A stretch of DNA of 5,588 nt. It comes from an uncultured Bacilli bacterium. Lineage in GTDB: Bacteria; Bacillota_I; Bacilli_A; RFN20; CAG-449. Both the position numbers and the translations under genes were made by a program. Shown here in pieces: positions 1 to 5,566 of the stretch. The notes under the pieces are model-generated. The model was not told the DNA's origin. It ran no database searches and saw only the letters and a list, made by a program, of their open reading frames with translations. The first letter of the stretch is position 1, and each line of letters begins with the position of its first letter. The DNA is taken from assembly GCA_947593895.1 (NCBI GenBank), contig CANQDY010000081.1:1-5588 (forward strand), in the 5' to 3' direction.

Positions 1-1
1 C

Positions 2-625
2 TTACCTGCAATTTATTTGTTTTCACATGATTCGATTGCGGTTGGAGAAGATGGACCAACCCATCAACCAATCGAACAACTTGCAATGTTAAGAAGTATT
101 CCTAATAATTATGTTTATCGTCCATGTGATGCGAATGAATTAGCAATGAGTTATCGTCATGCATTATTAAGTGTTGATCATCCTTCATGTATTATTTTAT
201 CAAGACAAGTTCTTCCTTTACTTGAGGGAAGTAGAAAAGAAGAGGTAAATAGAGGGGGCTATATTGTTTCAAAAGAACGTGGTGATCAACCTTCATTAAT
301 TCTTATTGCGACAGGTAGCGAAGTAAGCTTATGTATTGAGGCACAAAGAAAATTATTGATGGATGGTATCGATGTCAGAGTTGTGTCTATGCCTTGTCAA
401 GAAGAATTTTTAAAGCAAGATGGAGCATATATTAAAATGGTGCTAAATACTAGCTATGACCGTCGTATAGCTGTTGAAATGGCATCGAGTTTTGGGTGGC
501 ATCGTTTCGCCGGGCATGTAATGGGAATTGATACTTTTGGTAAATCCGCACCGGCAAAAGATGTAATTAACGATTACAAATTTAATGTTGATGAAGTTGT
601 AAGAAGAGTAAAAGAAATTATTTAA
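2..625 (+). CDS. tkt: Transketolase, C-terminal part (5' end cut by window edge)
   Basis: Transketolase is the thiamine-diphosphate enzyme that moves two-carbon ketol units between sugar phosphates in the cytosolic non-oxidative pentose phosphate pathway. The reading frame is open from base 2, so the gene enters from the left; 207 residues are visible, beginning LPAIYLFSHDS. They cover the end of the pyrimidine-binding domain and the C-terminal domain. With an offset of 452, visible H9, D17, H21 and R68 fall on E. coli TktA substrate-binding residues H461, D469, H473 and R520; they lie in the motifs FSHDS, GEDGPTHQP and LSRQ. The same offset predicts about 659 residues in total, normal for the family. 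The C-terminal domain starts near IATGSEVSL (visible residues 101-109) and ends with the FGWHRFAG and IDTFGKSAP stretches. Any start codon inside the visible part, such as TTG at 17, is not real. The gene converges on the MreB-like gene and shares its terminator. Identification is firm; tkt rather than dihydroxyacetone synthase is the usual bacterial reading. Confidence 0.96.
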   Translation, partial: LPAIYLFSHDSIAVGEDGPTHQPIEQLAMLRSIPNNYVYRPCDANELAMSYRHALLSVDHPSCIILSRQVLPLLEGSRKEEVNRGGYIVSKERGDQPSLILIATGSEVSLCIEAQRKLLMDGIDVRVVSMPCQEEFLKQDGAYIKMVLNTSYDRRIAVEMASSFGWHRFAGHVMGIDTFGKSAPAKDVINDYKFNVDEVVRRVKEII

Positions 626-690
626 AAATAATTGTAATTATAAAATCAAAATTGTTGGGTTTCAAATTCCATTTATTTTTACAGAGATAT

Positions 691-738
691 AAAAAAACTG
701 TTGCTAACAATAAGAAGTTATGTTTCAACAGTTTTTTT
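691..738. terminator. Bidirectional intrinsic terminator between transketolase and the MreB-like gene
   Basis: A perfect 13-bp inverted repeat pairs 691-703 (seven A then CTGTTG) with 726-738 (CAACAG then seven T). The 22-base loop can add an inner TAAC/GTTA pairing at 705-708 and 717-720. Each arm gives a U-run at the 3' end of the transcript on its own strand, so the hairpin can stop both the rightward transketolase transcript (stop codon at 623-625) and the leftward MreB-like transcript (stop codon at 744-746, five bases from the hairpin). Confidence 0.88.
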
Positions 739-743
739 GTTAC

Positions 744-1730
744 TTATTTTTTTGAAATTCCTTGGTGAATTAAATTTTTAATACCATTAATTACTGCATA
801 TGTTGGATCACCAAGTACTCTAACTGTAATATTTAAATTGCTTTCTAAATATTCTCTCATACCACCTAGTAATGCTGATCCGCCACAAATCATAATTCCT
901 GATTCGATAATATCAGAAGCAACCTCTGGTGGGGTAATTTCTAAACAATCGGTAATTGATTCAATTAATGGCGTCAAAGTTGGTGTAATTGCTTGCTTAA
1001 TTTCCATTGTTGCAATAACAATCGAATTTGGAAGGCTGGTAACAAGATCACGACCCGAAACTTCAAGTAAACGATTTTCAGGAAATTGTTCTAAAGAACC
1101 AATTTTCATTTTAATGTATTCTGCGGTTTTTTCACCAATAATTAGACGATGCTTTTTTCTTAAGTGACGTGAAATTGCAACATCAATGTCATGACCACAG
1201 AACGAAGAAGTTCTAGAAATTAATAATTTAATTCCCGATGTTACAGAAATATCTGAACATCCGCCACCAATTGTAACTATAAGATTTCCACGAGAACTTG
1301 TGTCACTACTTTCACAACCAAGTAAAGCCAAATATGATTGTGTTCTGATTGTAATTGATTTTGCATCAAAATTCTTTGCTATTTTCTTTACTGAAAGGAT
1401 ATTAACCTCATCCATTTCGCTTGGAACTGAAATAATTAAATTAGCGTTTTTTAACAAATTTTTATGTTTTTTTTCTTTTAGGATAGTTTCAATCATTAAT
1501 GTTTGCATACTAATTGAGCTAATAACACCACGATTAACAGGTTTAATCACACTGACGCTTTCTGGCTCTTTTCCTAAAATCTTTAATGCTAAATAACCAG
1601 TTGCAACAACCTTCTTATTCATTTGATTAACTGCAACAATATTTGGTTCATTGTATATAATTCCTTTTCCTGGAAGGTAAATAATTAAATTTGACGAACC
1701 TAAATCAATACCCACAAATTTATGTTTCAT
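744..1730 (-). CDS. MreB/Mbl-family actin-like protein with substituted catalytic motifs
   Basis: This is an actin-fold cytoskeletal protein of the MreB/Mbl family, which forms membrane-associated filaments that guide cell-wall synthesis or cell shape. The protein is 328 residues, typical of MreB (about 330-345). Numbered from the ATG at 1730, visible family features are phosphate-1 GIDLGSSN (7-14), the GKGIIYNEPNIVAV stretch (21-34), a PSEMDEV segment (103-109), IGEKTAEYIK (198-207), SGRDLVTSLP (225-234), TPPEVASDI (266-274) and the adenosine motif CGGSALLGG (282-290). A Leu-Leu pair at 92-93 sits where T. maritima MreB has its membrane-insertion hydrophobics. The EEP motif that carries the catalytic Glu reads TQS (130-132), and phosphate-2 DIGGGT reads TIGGGC (153-158). 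The start is the ATG, because a GTG nine bases upstream lies inside the Shine-Dalgarno sequence AGGTGA. The gene stands alone, without mreC or mreD beside it, and is divergent from pnp. The family is certain; because of these changes I call it a divergent paralogue and assign no symbol. Confidence 0.92.
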   Translation of the reverse strand: MKHKFVGIDLGSSNLIIYLPGKGIIYNEPNIVAVNQMNKKVVATGYLALKILGKEPESVSVIKPVNRGVISSISMQTLMIETILKEKKHKNLLKNANLIISVPSEMDEVNILSVKKIAKNFDAKSITIRTQSYLALLGCESSDTSSRGNLIVTIGGGCSDISVTSGIKLLISRTSSFCGHDIDVAISRHLRKKHRLIIGEKTAEYIKMKIGSLEQFPENRLLEVSGRDLVTSLPNSIVIATMEIKQAITPTLTPLIESITDCLEITPPEVASDIIESGIMICGGSALLGGMREYLESNLNITVRVLGDPTYAVINGIKNLIHQGISKK

Positions 1731-1735
1731 TTTTA

Positions 1736-1741
1736 TCACCT
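1736..1741 (-). promoter_or_regulatory. Ribosome binding site that fixes the MreB-like start
   Basis: On the minus strand AGGTGA is followed by five bases (TAAAA) and the ATG at 1730. An in-frame GTG at 1739-1737 would give three extra residues, but it lies within this Shine-Dalgarno sequence and has no comparable site in front of it. The ATG is therefore the likely start. Confidence 0.8.
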
Positions 1742-1772
1742 AGAATGATTTTAACAAAATAAAGTCAAAAAT

Positions 1773-1799
1773 ACTATATTAAACTTTTAATTTTTCTAA
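1773..1799 (-). promoter_or_regulatory. Weak candidate promoter for the MreB-like gene
   Basis: On the minus strand TTAGAA (1799-1794) and TATAGT (1778-1773) are separated by 15 bases. This would give a leader of roughly 35 bases containing the ribosome binding site. The -35 match is poor, the spacer is short and the region is very AT-rich, so this is only the best of several weak candidates. Confidence 0.25.
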
Positions 1800-1804
1800 C
1801 TTTG

Positions 1805-1822
1805 TTAATTCTTTAGAATTAA
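1805..1822. repeat. 18-base perfect palindrome in the divergent intergenic region
   Basis: TTAATTCT and AGAATTAA form an 8-bp inverted repeat around a central TT. It lies between the divergent MreB-like gene and pnp. It sits just upstream of the candidate MreB-like -35 and more than 100 bases upstream of the candidate pnp promoter. It could be an operator, but palindromes made of A and T arise easily in such sequence, and no regulator family is recognised. The rest of 1731-2020 shows no gene. Confidence 0.3.
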
Positions 1823-1941
1823 TCTTATAATAATTAAATCTTTTTGAAATAATTATTTTTCCTTTAAAAATTTGTTGAATCAAAATTAGATACTAAAATG
1901 AAACTATCATAAATTAAAATTTATAGTTTTTATAGTTATTT

Positions 1942-1968
1942 TTGACGAATTTAATTTTTAAGTATACT
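1942..1968 (+). promoter_or_regulatory. pnp: Candidate sigma-A promoter of pnp
   Basis: TTGACG (1942-1947) is followed after 15 bases by TATACT (1963-1968). Both hexamers match the vegetative consensus at five of six positions, although the spacer is shorter than the usual 17. Transcription would begin near 1975, giving a leader of about 45 bases. No hairpin is apparent in that leader that would suggest autoregulation through a 5' stem-loop. It is the best promoter-like pair upstream of pnp. Confidence 0.5.
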
Positions 1969-2007
1969 TTTATTTTTTTACAGAGTAAAATAAAGATTGT
2001 TGAAAAA

Positions 2008-2013
2008 AAGGAG
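2008..2013 (+). promoter_or_regulatory. pnp: Ribosome binding site of pnp
   Basis: AAGGAG is followed by seven bases (AAAATAA) and the ATG at 2021. The match and spacing are near ideal and fix the pnp start. Confidence 0.9.
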
Positions 2014-2020
2014 AAAATAA

Positions 2021-4159
2021 ATGCCAAAAAAAGTTTTTGAATTGGATTTTGAAGGAAAAAAACTGAGCGTTGAAGCAGGCGAAATTGCAAAACAAGCAGA
2101 TGGTGCTGTTTTAGTTCGTTTGAACGATACCGCGGTTTTATCCACAGTCTGTGCATCGGACGAACCAAAAGATGCAGATTTCTTTCCACTTACCGTTGGA
2201 TATGAAGAAAAACAATACGCAATCGGAAAAATTCCAGGAAGTTTCTTAAGAAGAGAAGGTCGTCCAGGTGAACACGCAACTTTAACTGCAAGATTAATTG
2301 ATCGACCAATTAGACCTATGTTCTCAGATGGATTTAGAAATGAAGTCCAAATTGTTAATACAGTTATGTCAGTTGATTTGGATTGTACACCTGAAATGAC
2401 GGCAATGTTTGGATCTTCATTAGCTTTAGGAATTAGTGATATTCCATTTGATGGACCAATTGCTGGCGTATATGTTGGAAGAGTTGATGGACAATTTGTC
2501 ATTAACCCAACTGTTGAACAAAAAACCAAATCAGACCTTAATTTAGCTGTAGCGGGTACCGAAACTGCAATTAACATGGTTGAAGCTGGTGCTCAAGAAT
2601 TAAGTGAAGAAGAAATGCTTGACGCAATTATGTTTGGACATGAGGCGATTAAGAAATTATGTAAATTTGAAAAAGAAATTATTGCAGAAATTGGTAAAGA
2701 AAAGAGAGTTGTTTCACTTTATCAAGTATCTGAAGAAATTGAAAACGATGTAAGAAGTAGAGCACAAGATCGTTTAGTTAATGCAGTATCAATTATTGAT
2801 AAACTTGAAAGATATGCGAAAATTGATGAAATTGATAATGAAATTCGTGCTTCTTATGAAGAAAAAACATATAAAGATGATAAAGAACGTAAGTCAACAA
2901 TGATGCAAGTAAATGACATTCTTGAACAAATTGTTGCTGATGAAGTCAGAAGATTAATTACTGTTGATAAAGTTCGTCCGGATGGAAGAAAGATTGATGA
3001 AATTCGTCCACTTGATGCTCAAATTGATCTATTTGCTAGAACACATGGTTCTGCAATGTTTACAAGAGGACAAACCCAAGTTATTTCTGTAACTACATTA
3101 GGACCACTTGCTGATGAACAAATTATTGATAATTTAACTGATGAAGAGAGCAAACGCTTTATGCATCACTATAATTTCCCACCTTATTCAGTTGGCGAAA
3201 TTGGTCGTATGGGTTCACCAGGAAGAAGGGAAATTGGTCACGGCGCATTGGGTGAAAGAGCATTAAGTTATGTTATTCCTTCTGAAGAGGAATTCCCTTA
3301 TACAATTCGTTGTGTTAGTGAGGTTGTTGAATCAAATGGATCTTCATCTCAAGCATCAATTTGTGCATCTACAATGTCACTTATGGCAGCAGGTGTACCG
3401 ATTAAGGCTCCAGTTGCTGGTATTGCTATGGGGCTAATTACCTCAGGACCTATTGATGAAAATCATCCATATACTATTTTAACCGATATTCAGGGCATGG
3501 AAGATCACTATGGAGATATGGATTTCAAAGTTGCTGGTACTGATGAAGGTATTACTGCTTTGCAAATGGATATAAAGATTAAAGGTATTACAAAAGACAT
3601 ATTAAGAGAAGCATTATCCCAGGCTCATAAGGCACGTGCAGAAATTATGAAAGTAATTAAAGGTGCAATTAGTGAACCACGTAAAGAGGTTGGTAAATAT
3701 GCTCCAAAACTTGCCCAAACAAAAATTCCAGTTGATAAAATTAAGGATGTTATTGGTCCTCAAGGAAAGGTCATTAATGACATTATAGAAAAATGTGATA
3801 ATGTTAAGATTGATATCGAGGATGATGGAAGAGTAATAATCTATCATATGAATCGTGAACCAATTAACAAAGCTTTATCGATGATTGAAGATATTGTTCG
3901 CGAAGCAAAAGTAGGCGAAGTGTATGAAGGAAAAGTTATTAGAATTGAATCGTTCGGTTGCTTCGTTAACTTATTTGGAAATGTTGATGGTATGTGTCAC
4001 GTTTCTCAATTAGCGTTAGATAGAGTTAATCATCCTAAAGAAGTTGTTAAAATTGGACAAACATTAAAAGTAAGAGTAACTGAAATCGATGATAAAGGAA
4101 GAATAAATTTATCTCATAAAGAATTTTGTCCAAAATCGGAAAAGAAAGAAGAAAAATAA
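2021..4159 (+). CDS. pnp: Polyribonucleotide nucleotidyltransferase (PNPase)
   Basis: PNPase degrades RNA from the 3' end by phosphorolysis, releasing nucleoside diphosphates, and can run in reverse to add tails. It works as a ring-shaped trimer in the cytosol and often associates with degradosome partners. The protein has 712 residues, essentially the E. coli length. Domain order is complete: RNase PH 1 (about 10-145, with FLRREGRPGE at 75-84 and LIDRPIRPMF at 92-101), an alpha-helical linker (about 150-315), RNase PH 2 (about 318-545), KH (about 567-625, with GPQGKVI at 579-585) and S1 (about 632-700). The active site is intact: MFTRGQTQ at 346-353, GRREIGHGALGERAL at 401-415, NGSSSQAS at 439-446, and aspartates D489 and D495, which correspond to E. 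coli D486 and D492; D501 follows in GDMDF. The tail after S1 is short and charged. The gene is monocistronic here, with its own promoter, a strong ribosome binding site and a terminator 30 bases after the stop codon. No rpsO precedes it, unlike the common arrangement. Confidence 0.99.
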   Translation: MPKKVFELDFEGKKLSVEAGEIAKQADGAVLVRLNDTAVLSTVCASDEPKDADFFPLTVGYEEKQYAIGKIPGSFLRREGRPGEHATLTARLIDRPIRPMFSDGFRNEVQIVNTVMSVDLDCTPEMTAMFGSSLALGISDIPFDGPIAGVYVGRVDGQFVINPTVEQKTKSDLNLAVAGTETAINMVEAGAQELSEEEMLDAIMFGHEAIKKLCKFEKEIIAEIGKEKRVVSLYQVSEEIENDVRSRAQDRLVNAVSIIDKLERYAKIDEIDNEIRASYEEKTYKDDKERKSTMMQVNDILEQIVADEVRRLITVDKVRPDGRKIDEIRPLDAQIDLFARTHGSAMFTRGQTQVISVTTLGPLADEQIIDNLTDEESKRFMHHYNFPPYSVGEIGRMGSPGRREIGHGALGERALSYVIPSEEEFPYTIRCVSEVVESNGSSSQASICASTMSLMAAGVPIKAPVAGIAMGLITSGPIDENHPYTILTDIQGMEDHYGDMDFKVAGTDEGITALQMDIKIKGITKDILREALSQAHKARAEIMKVIKGAISEPRKEVGKYAPKLAQTKIPVDKIKDVIGPQGKVINDIIEKCDNVKIDIEDDGRVIIYHMNREPINKALSMIEDIVREAKVGEVYEGKVIRIESFGCFVNLFGNVDGMCHVSQLALDRVNHPKEVVKIGQTLKVRVTEIDDKGRINLSHKEFCPKSEKKEEK

Positions 4160-4188
4160 TTATAAAAATTAAATAAATTTATAAAATA

Positions 4189-4230
4189 AAAGAGGATTAT
4201 ATCAAATGTAGATGTGATATAGTCCTTTTT
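4189..4230 (+). terminator. Intrinsic terminator of pnp
   Basis: AGGATTATATCA (4193-4204) pairs with TGATATAGTCCT (4215-4226) across a 10-base loop, with one G-U pair. The stem can extend outward by A-U and G-U pairs to 4189 and 4230, and the T-run at 4226-4230 serves as the U-tract. It starts 30 bases after the pnp stop codon. Confidence 0.85.
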
Positions 4231-4234
4231 AAAT

Positions 4235-4270
4235 AAAAAAAAGAACGAGTACTAACATACTCTGTTCTTT
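4235..4270 (-). terminator. Intrinsic terminator of the CNNM/CBS gene
   Basis: The stem AAAGAACGAGTA (4241-4251 region) pairs with TACTC-T-GTTCTTT (4258-4270), with a single-base bulge and a six-base loop (4252-4257). On the minus strand the hairpin is followed by eight T (the A-run at 4235-4242), and it lies 13 bases after the stop codon of the leftward gene. It is separate from the pnp terminator beside it, so each convergent transcript has its own stop. Confidence 0.85.
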
Positions 4271-4283
4271 GACAGATATTAAA

Positions 4284-5306
4284 TTAATTCTTTAATTCAT
4301 TCTCTTTTTGTTCATCGACTATGTCACGTTCTTCATCGTATTCATCTTCAATTTCGCCAACTAGTTCTTCTAAGATATCTTCCATAGTAACAATACCTAC
4401 AACTTTTCCATTTTTGTTTTTGACAATTGCCATATGTTTCTTTTCCTTTTGAAAAGTTTTTAGTAAACGGGAAATTTTAATATTTGGTTTAGTAAATATC
4501 GGATCCATAATAATAGATTTTAAATCGGTTTGGTCATTTAAAAGCATTTCATAGAATTCTTTTTGATAAATAATTCCATATATAGAATTTAGATTATTAT
4601 TTTTTGCAATTGGTATTCTTGAATGATTATATTTTTCATAGATTTCTTGAATTGAATCAAGAGAATCCGAGTCCTTGACATATTTGATATTTTTTGCTTT
4701 TGTCATAATATCGCTGACAAGTAAATCCCCATATTCTAAAGTGTTAAGTATAATTTTTTGTTCAATCTCATTCAATGTACCATCTTCGTGAATTTCATTA
4801 ACGAGAATTTCAAACTCTTCTGATGTCATTTTTTCTTGTTCTTTAAAACCAAATAATTTCATTAATCCTGATTTGATTAATTCAAATAACAAGGAAATAG
4901 GATAAAAGATATAAAATAAAACAAAAAGAGGAATTGCACTGAGTTTAGCAAAATTTTCTGGCGCTATTTTTGCAAATGTTTTTGGAAATATTTCACCAAA
5001 AATTAAAACAGTAATTGTAACAATTAATGTTCCAATTGCAGTTGAAAAGTCTAAAGCAATAAATAATATTGTTGCTAAAGTAGTGCCTGCTATATTAACA
5101 ATGTTATTTCCAATTAAGACAGTTGTAAGAAACTTATCATAATTATTTCTTAAATTTAATGCAATTTTTGCGATTTTTTGGGTTTTAGCCATTTTTTTCA
5201 TTCGTACTTCCGAGAATGATGTAAACGCCGTTTCACTTGCGGAAAAAAATGATGAAAGAAATAATAAAATTACTAAGCAAATAATCAAAATACTGGGGTG
5301 ATCCAT
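4284..5306 (-). CDS. CNNM/DUF21 plus CBS-pair membrane protein (CorC/HlyC type, short form)
   Basis: This family (CNNM, CorC, older name hemolysin C-like) comprises membrane proteins linked to Mg2+ or other divalent-cation export, with a CBS pair that senses nucleotide. The protein has 340 residues. The DUF21 domain (about 1-150) has hydrophobic segments near 4-24, 63-86, 90-106 and 122-142. It keeps the family signatures FFSASETAFTS (20-30), IGNNIVN (65-71) and FGEIFPKT (103-110). A linker with TSEEFEILVNE (161-171) leads to CBS 1 (about 195-255, VSDIMTK at 197-203) and CBS 2 (about 264-320, VVGIVTMEDILEELVGEI at 302-319). It ends in an acidic tail and lacks the CorC_HlyC domain found in typical members of about 420-450 residues. 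The stop codon is followed at once by a terminator, so the missing domain is not merely frameshifted out of view. The start ATG follows AGGAGG at a long 14-base spacing, and an in-frame TAG upstream leaves no better start. Transported ion and direction are inferred from family only. Confidence 0.93.
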   Translation of the reverse strand: MDHPSILIICLVILLFLSSFFSASETAFTSFSEVRMKKMAKTQKIAKIALNLRNNYDKFLTTVLIGNNIVNIAGTTLATILFIALDFSTAIGTLIVTITVLIFGEIFPKTFAKIAPENFAKLSAIPLFVLFYIFYPISLLFELIKSGLMKLFGFKEQEKMTSEEFEILVNEIHEDGTLNEIEQKIILNTLEYGDLLVSDIMTKAKNIKYVKDSDSLDSIQEIYEKYNHSRIPIAKNNNLNSIYGIIYQKEFYEMLLNDQTDLKSIIMDPIFTKPNIKISRLLKTFQKEKKHMAIVKNKNGKVVGIVTMEDILEELVGEIEDEYDEERDIVDEQKENELKN

Positions 5307-5320
5307 TTCTAAATAATAAT

Positions 5321-5326
5321 CCTCCT
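5321..5326 (-). promoter_or_regulatory. Ribosome binding site of the CNNM/CBS gene, widely spaced
   Basis: A perfect AGGAGG lies 14 bases before the ATG at 5306, well beyond the usual 5-9. The codons between them in frame (GAT TAT TAT TTA GAA) include no accepted start, and a TAG overlaps the front of the site. The ATG remains the best start. Confidence 0.7.
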
Positions 5327-5338
5327 AAACAATAATAT

Positions 5339-5367
5339 ACTTTATCATAAAAAATAATGTTTTTCAA
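5339..5367 (-). promoter_or_regulatory. Candidate promoter of the CNNM/CBS gene
   Basis: On the minus strand TTGAAA (5367-5362) is followed after exactly 17 bases by TAAAGT (5344-5339), which is preceded by TG one base upstream, an extended -10 feature. Transcription would begin near 5332, about six bases before the AGGAGG. Confidence 0.45.
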
Positions 5368-5449
5368 ATAAGATTATATTGAATTTATTTTTGTTGTAAA
5401 TAAAATTTTTAAATCAATGTCACGATATTACAATCACCATAAATATTTA

Positions 5450-5463
5450 TGTAAGTGCTTTCA
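5450..5463. promoter_or_regulatory. CcpA cre-like operator
   Basis: TGTAAGTGCTTTCA matches the catabolite-response consensus TGWAANCGNTNWCA at every defined position except the central C, which is T. It is an imperfect palindrome with arms TGTAAG and CTTTCA, typical of LacI/GalR-family operators. It sits about 30 bases upstream of a rightward extended -10 and about 80 bases upstream of the leftward CNNM promoter. It more likely serves a rightward gene beyond the window. Another LacI-family regulator is possible. Confidence 0.5.
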
Positions 5464-5491
5464 TTTTTTGCTTTAATATTCTTTTGTTATG

Positions 5492-5500
5492 TGTTATTAT
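5492..5500 (+). promoter_or_regulatory. Candidate rightward extended -10 element
   Basis: TGT followed by TATTAT (5495-5500) fits an extended -10. No good -35 lies at the right distance: TTTAAT at 5472-5477 is weak, and TTGCTT at 5468-5473 is too far. A 15-base palindrome, ATTATTT-T-AAATAAT (5496-5510), overlaps it. The expected start is near 5507. Confidence 0.3.
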
Positions 5501-5514
5501 TTTAAATAATAGGG

Positions 5515-5566
5515 GACTAACTATTAAAGAAAAAATTTAAGTATTCTAAAAAAATAATAATTAGTC
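5515..5566 (+). repeat. Long inverted repeat in the presumed leader of a rightward transcript
   Basis: GACTAACTATTA (5515-5526) pairs with TAATAATTAGTC (5555-5566) with one C-A mismatch, enclosing a 28-base A-rich loop. If transcribed rightward from near 5507, this would be a hairpin at the very 5' end of the RNA, just after the AGGGG at 5511-5515. There is no T-run immediately after it, so it does not look like an intrinsic terminator. Confidence 0.35.

Noticed and set aside
838..1596. Plus-strand open frames opposite the MreB-like gene (838-1167 and 1300-1596)
   Set aside because: They are antisense shadows of a clear conserved gene, with no ribosome binding site and no recognisable protein features.
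1741..1768. Minus-strand TTGACT (1768-1763) with ATTCTA as a promoter for the MreB-like gene
   Set aside because: Transcription would start at or next to the ATG and remove the good AGGTGA ribosome binding site, so the match is probably accidental.
1922..1937. Tandem TATAGTT copies nine bases apart upstream of the pnp promoter, overlapping a 7-bp AAACTAT/ATAGTTT inverted repeat (1901-1929)
   Set aside because: Short A/T-only similarities are expected here, and they lie upstream of the proposed promoter with no regulator family to link them to.
673..1985. Shared stretch TTTTTACAGAG near 676-686 and again near 1975-1985
   Set aside because: It is an 11-base match in T-rich intergenic DNA with no extended similarity on either side; too short to call a repeat family.
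1978..2577. Long open frame antisense to the start of pnp (minus strand), plus shorter ones at 1914-2189 and 3614-3847
   Set aside because: They lie wholly or largely over the unmistakable pnp gene, have low-complexity translations without family signatures, and lack ribosome binding sites.
5418..5432. Imperfect dyad TGTCACGATATTACA as a regulator box
   Set aside because: Only part of the arms pair, it matches no operator consensus I can name, and it is not clearly above chance in this composition.
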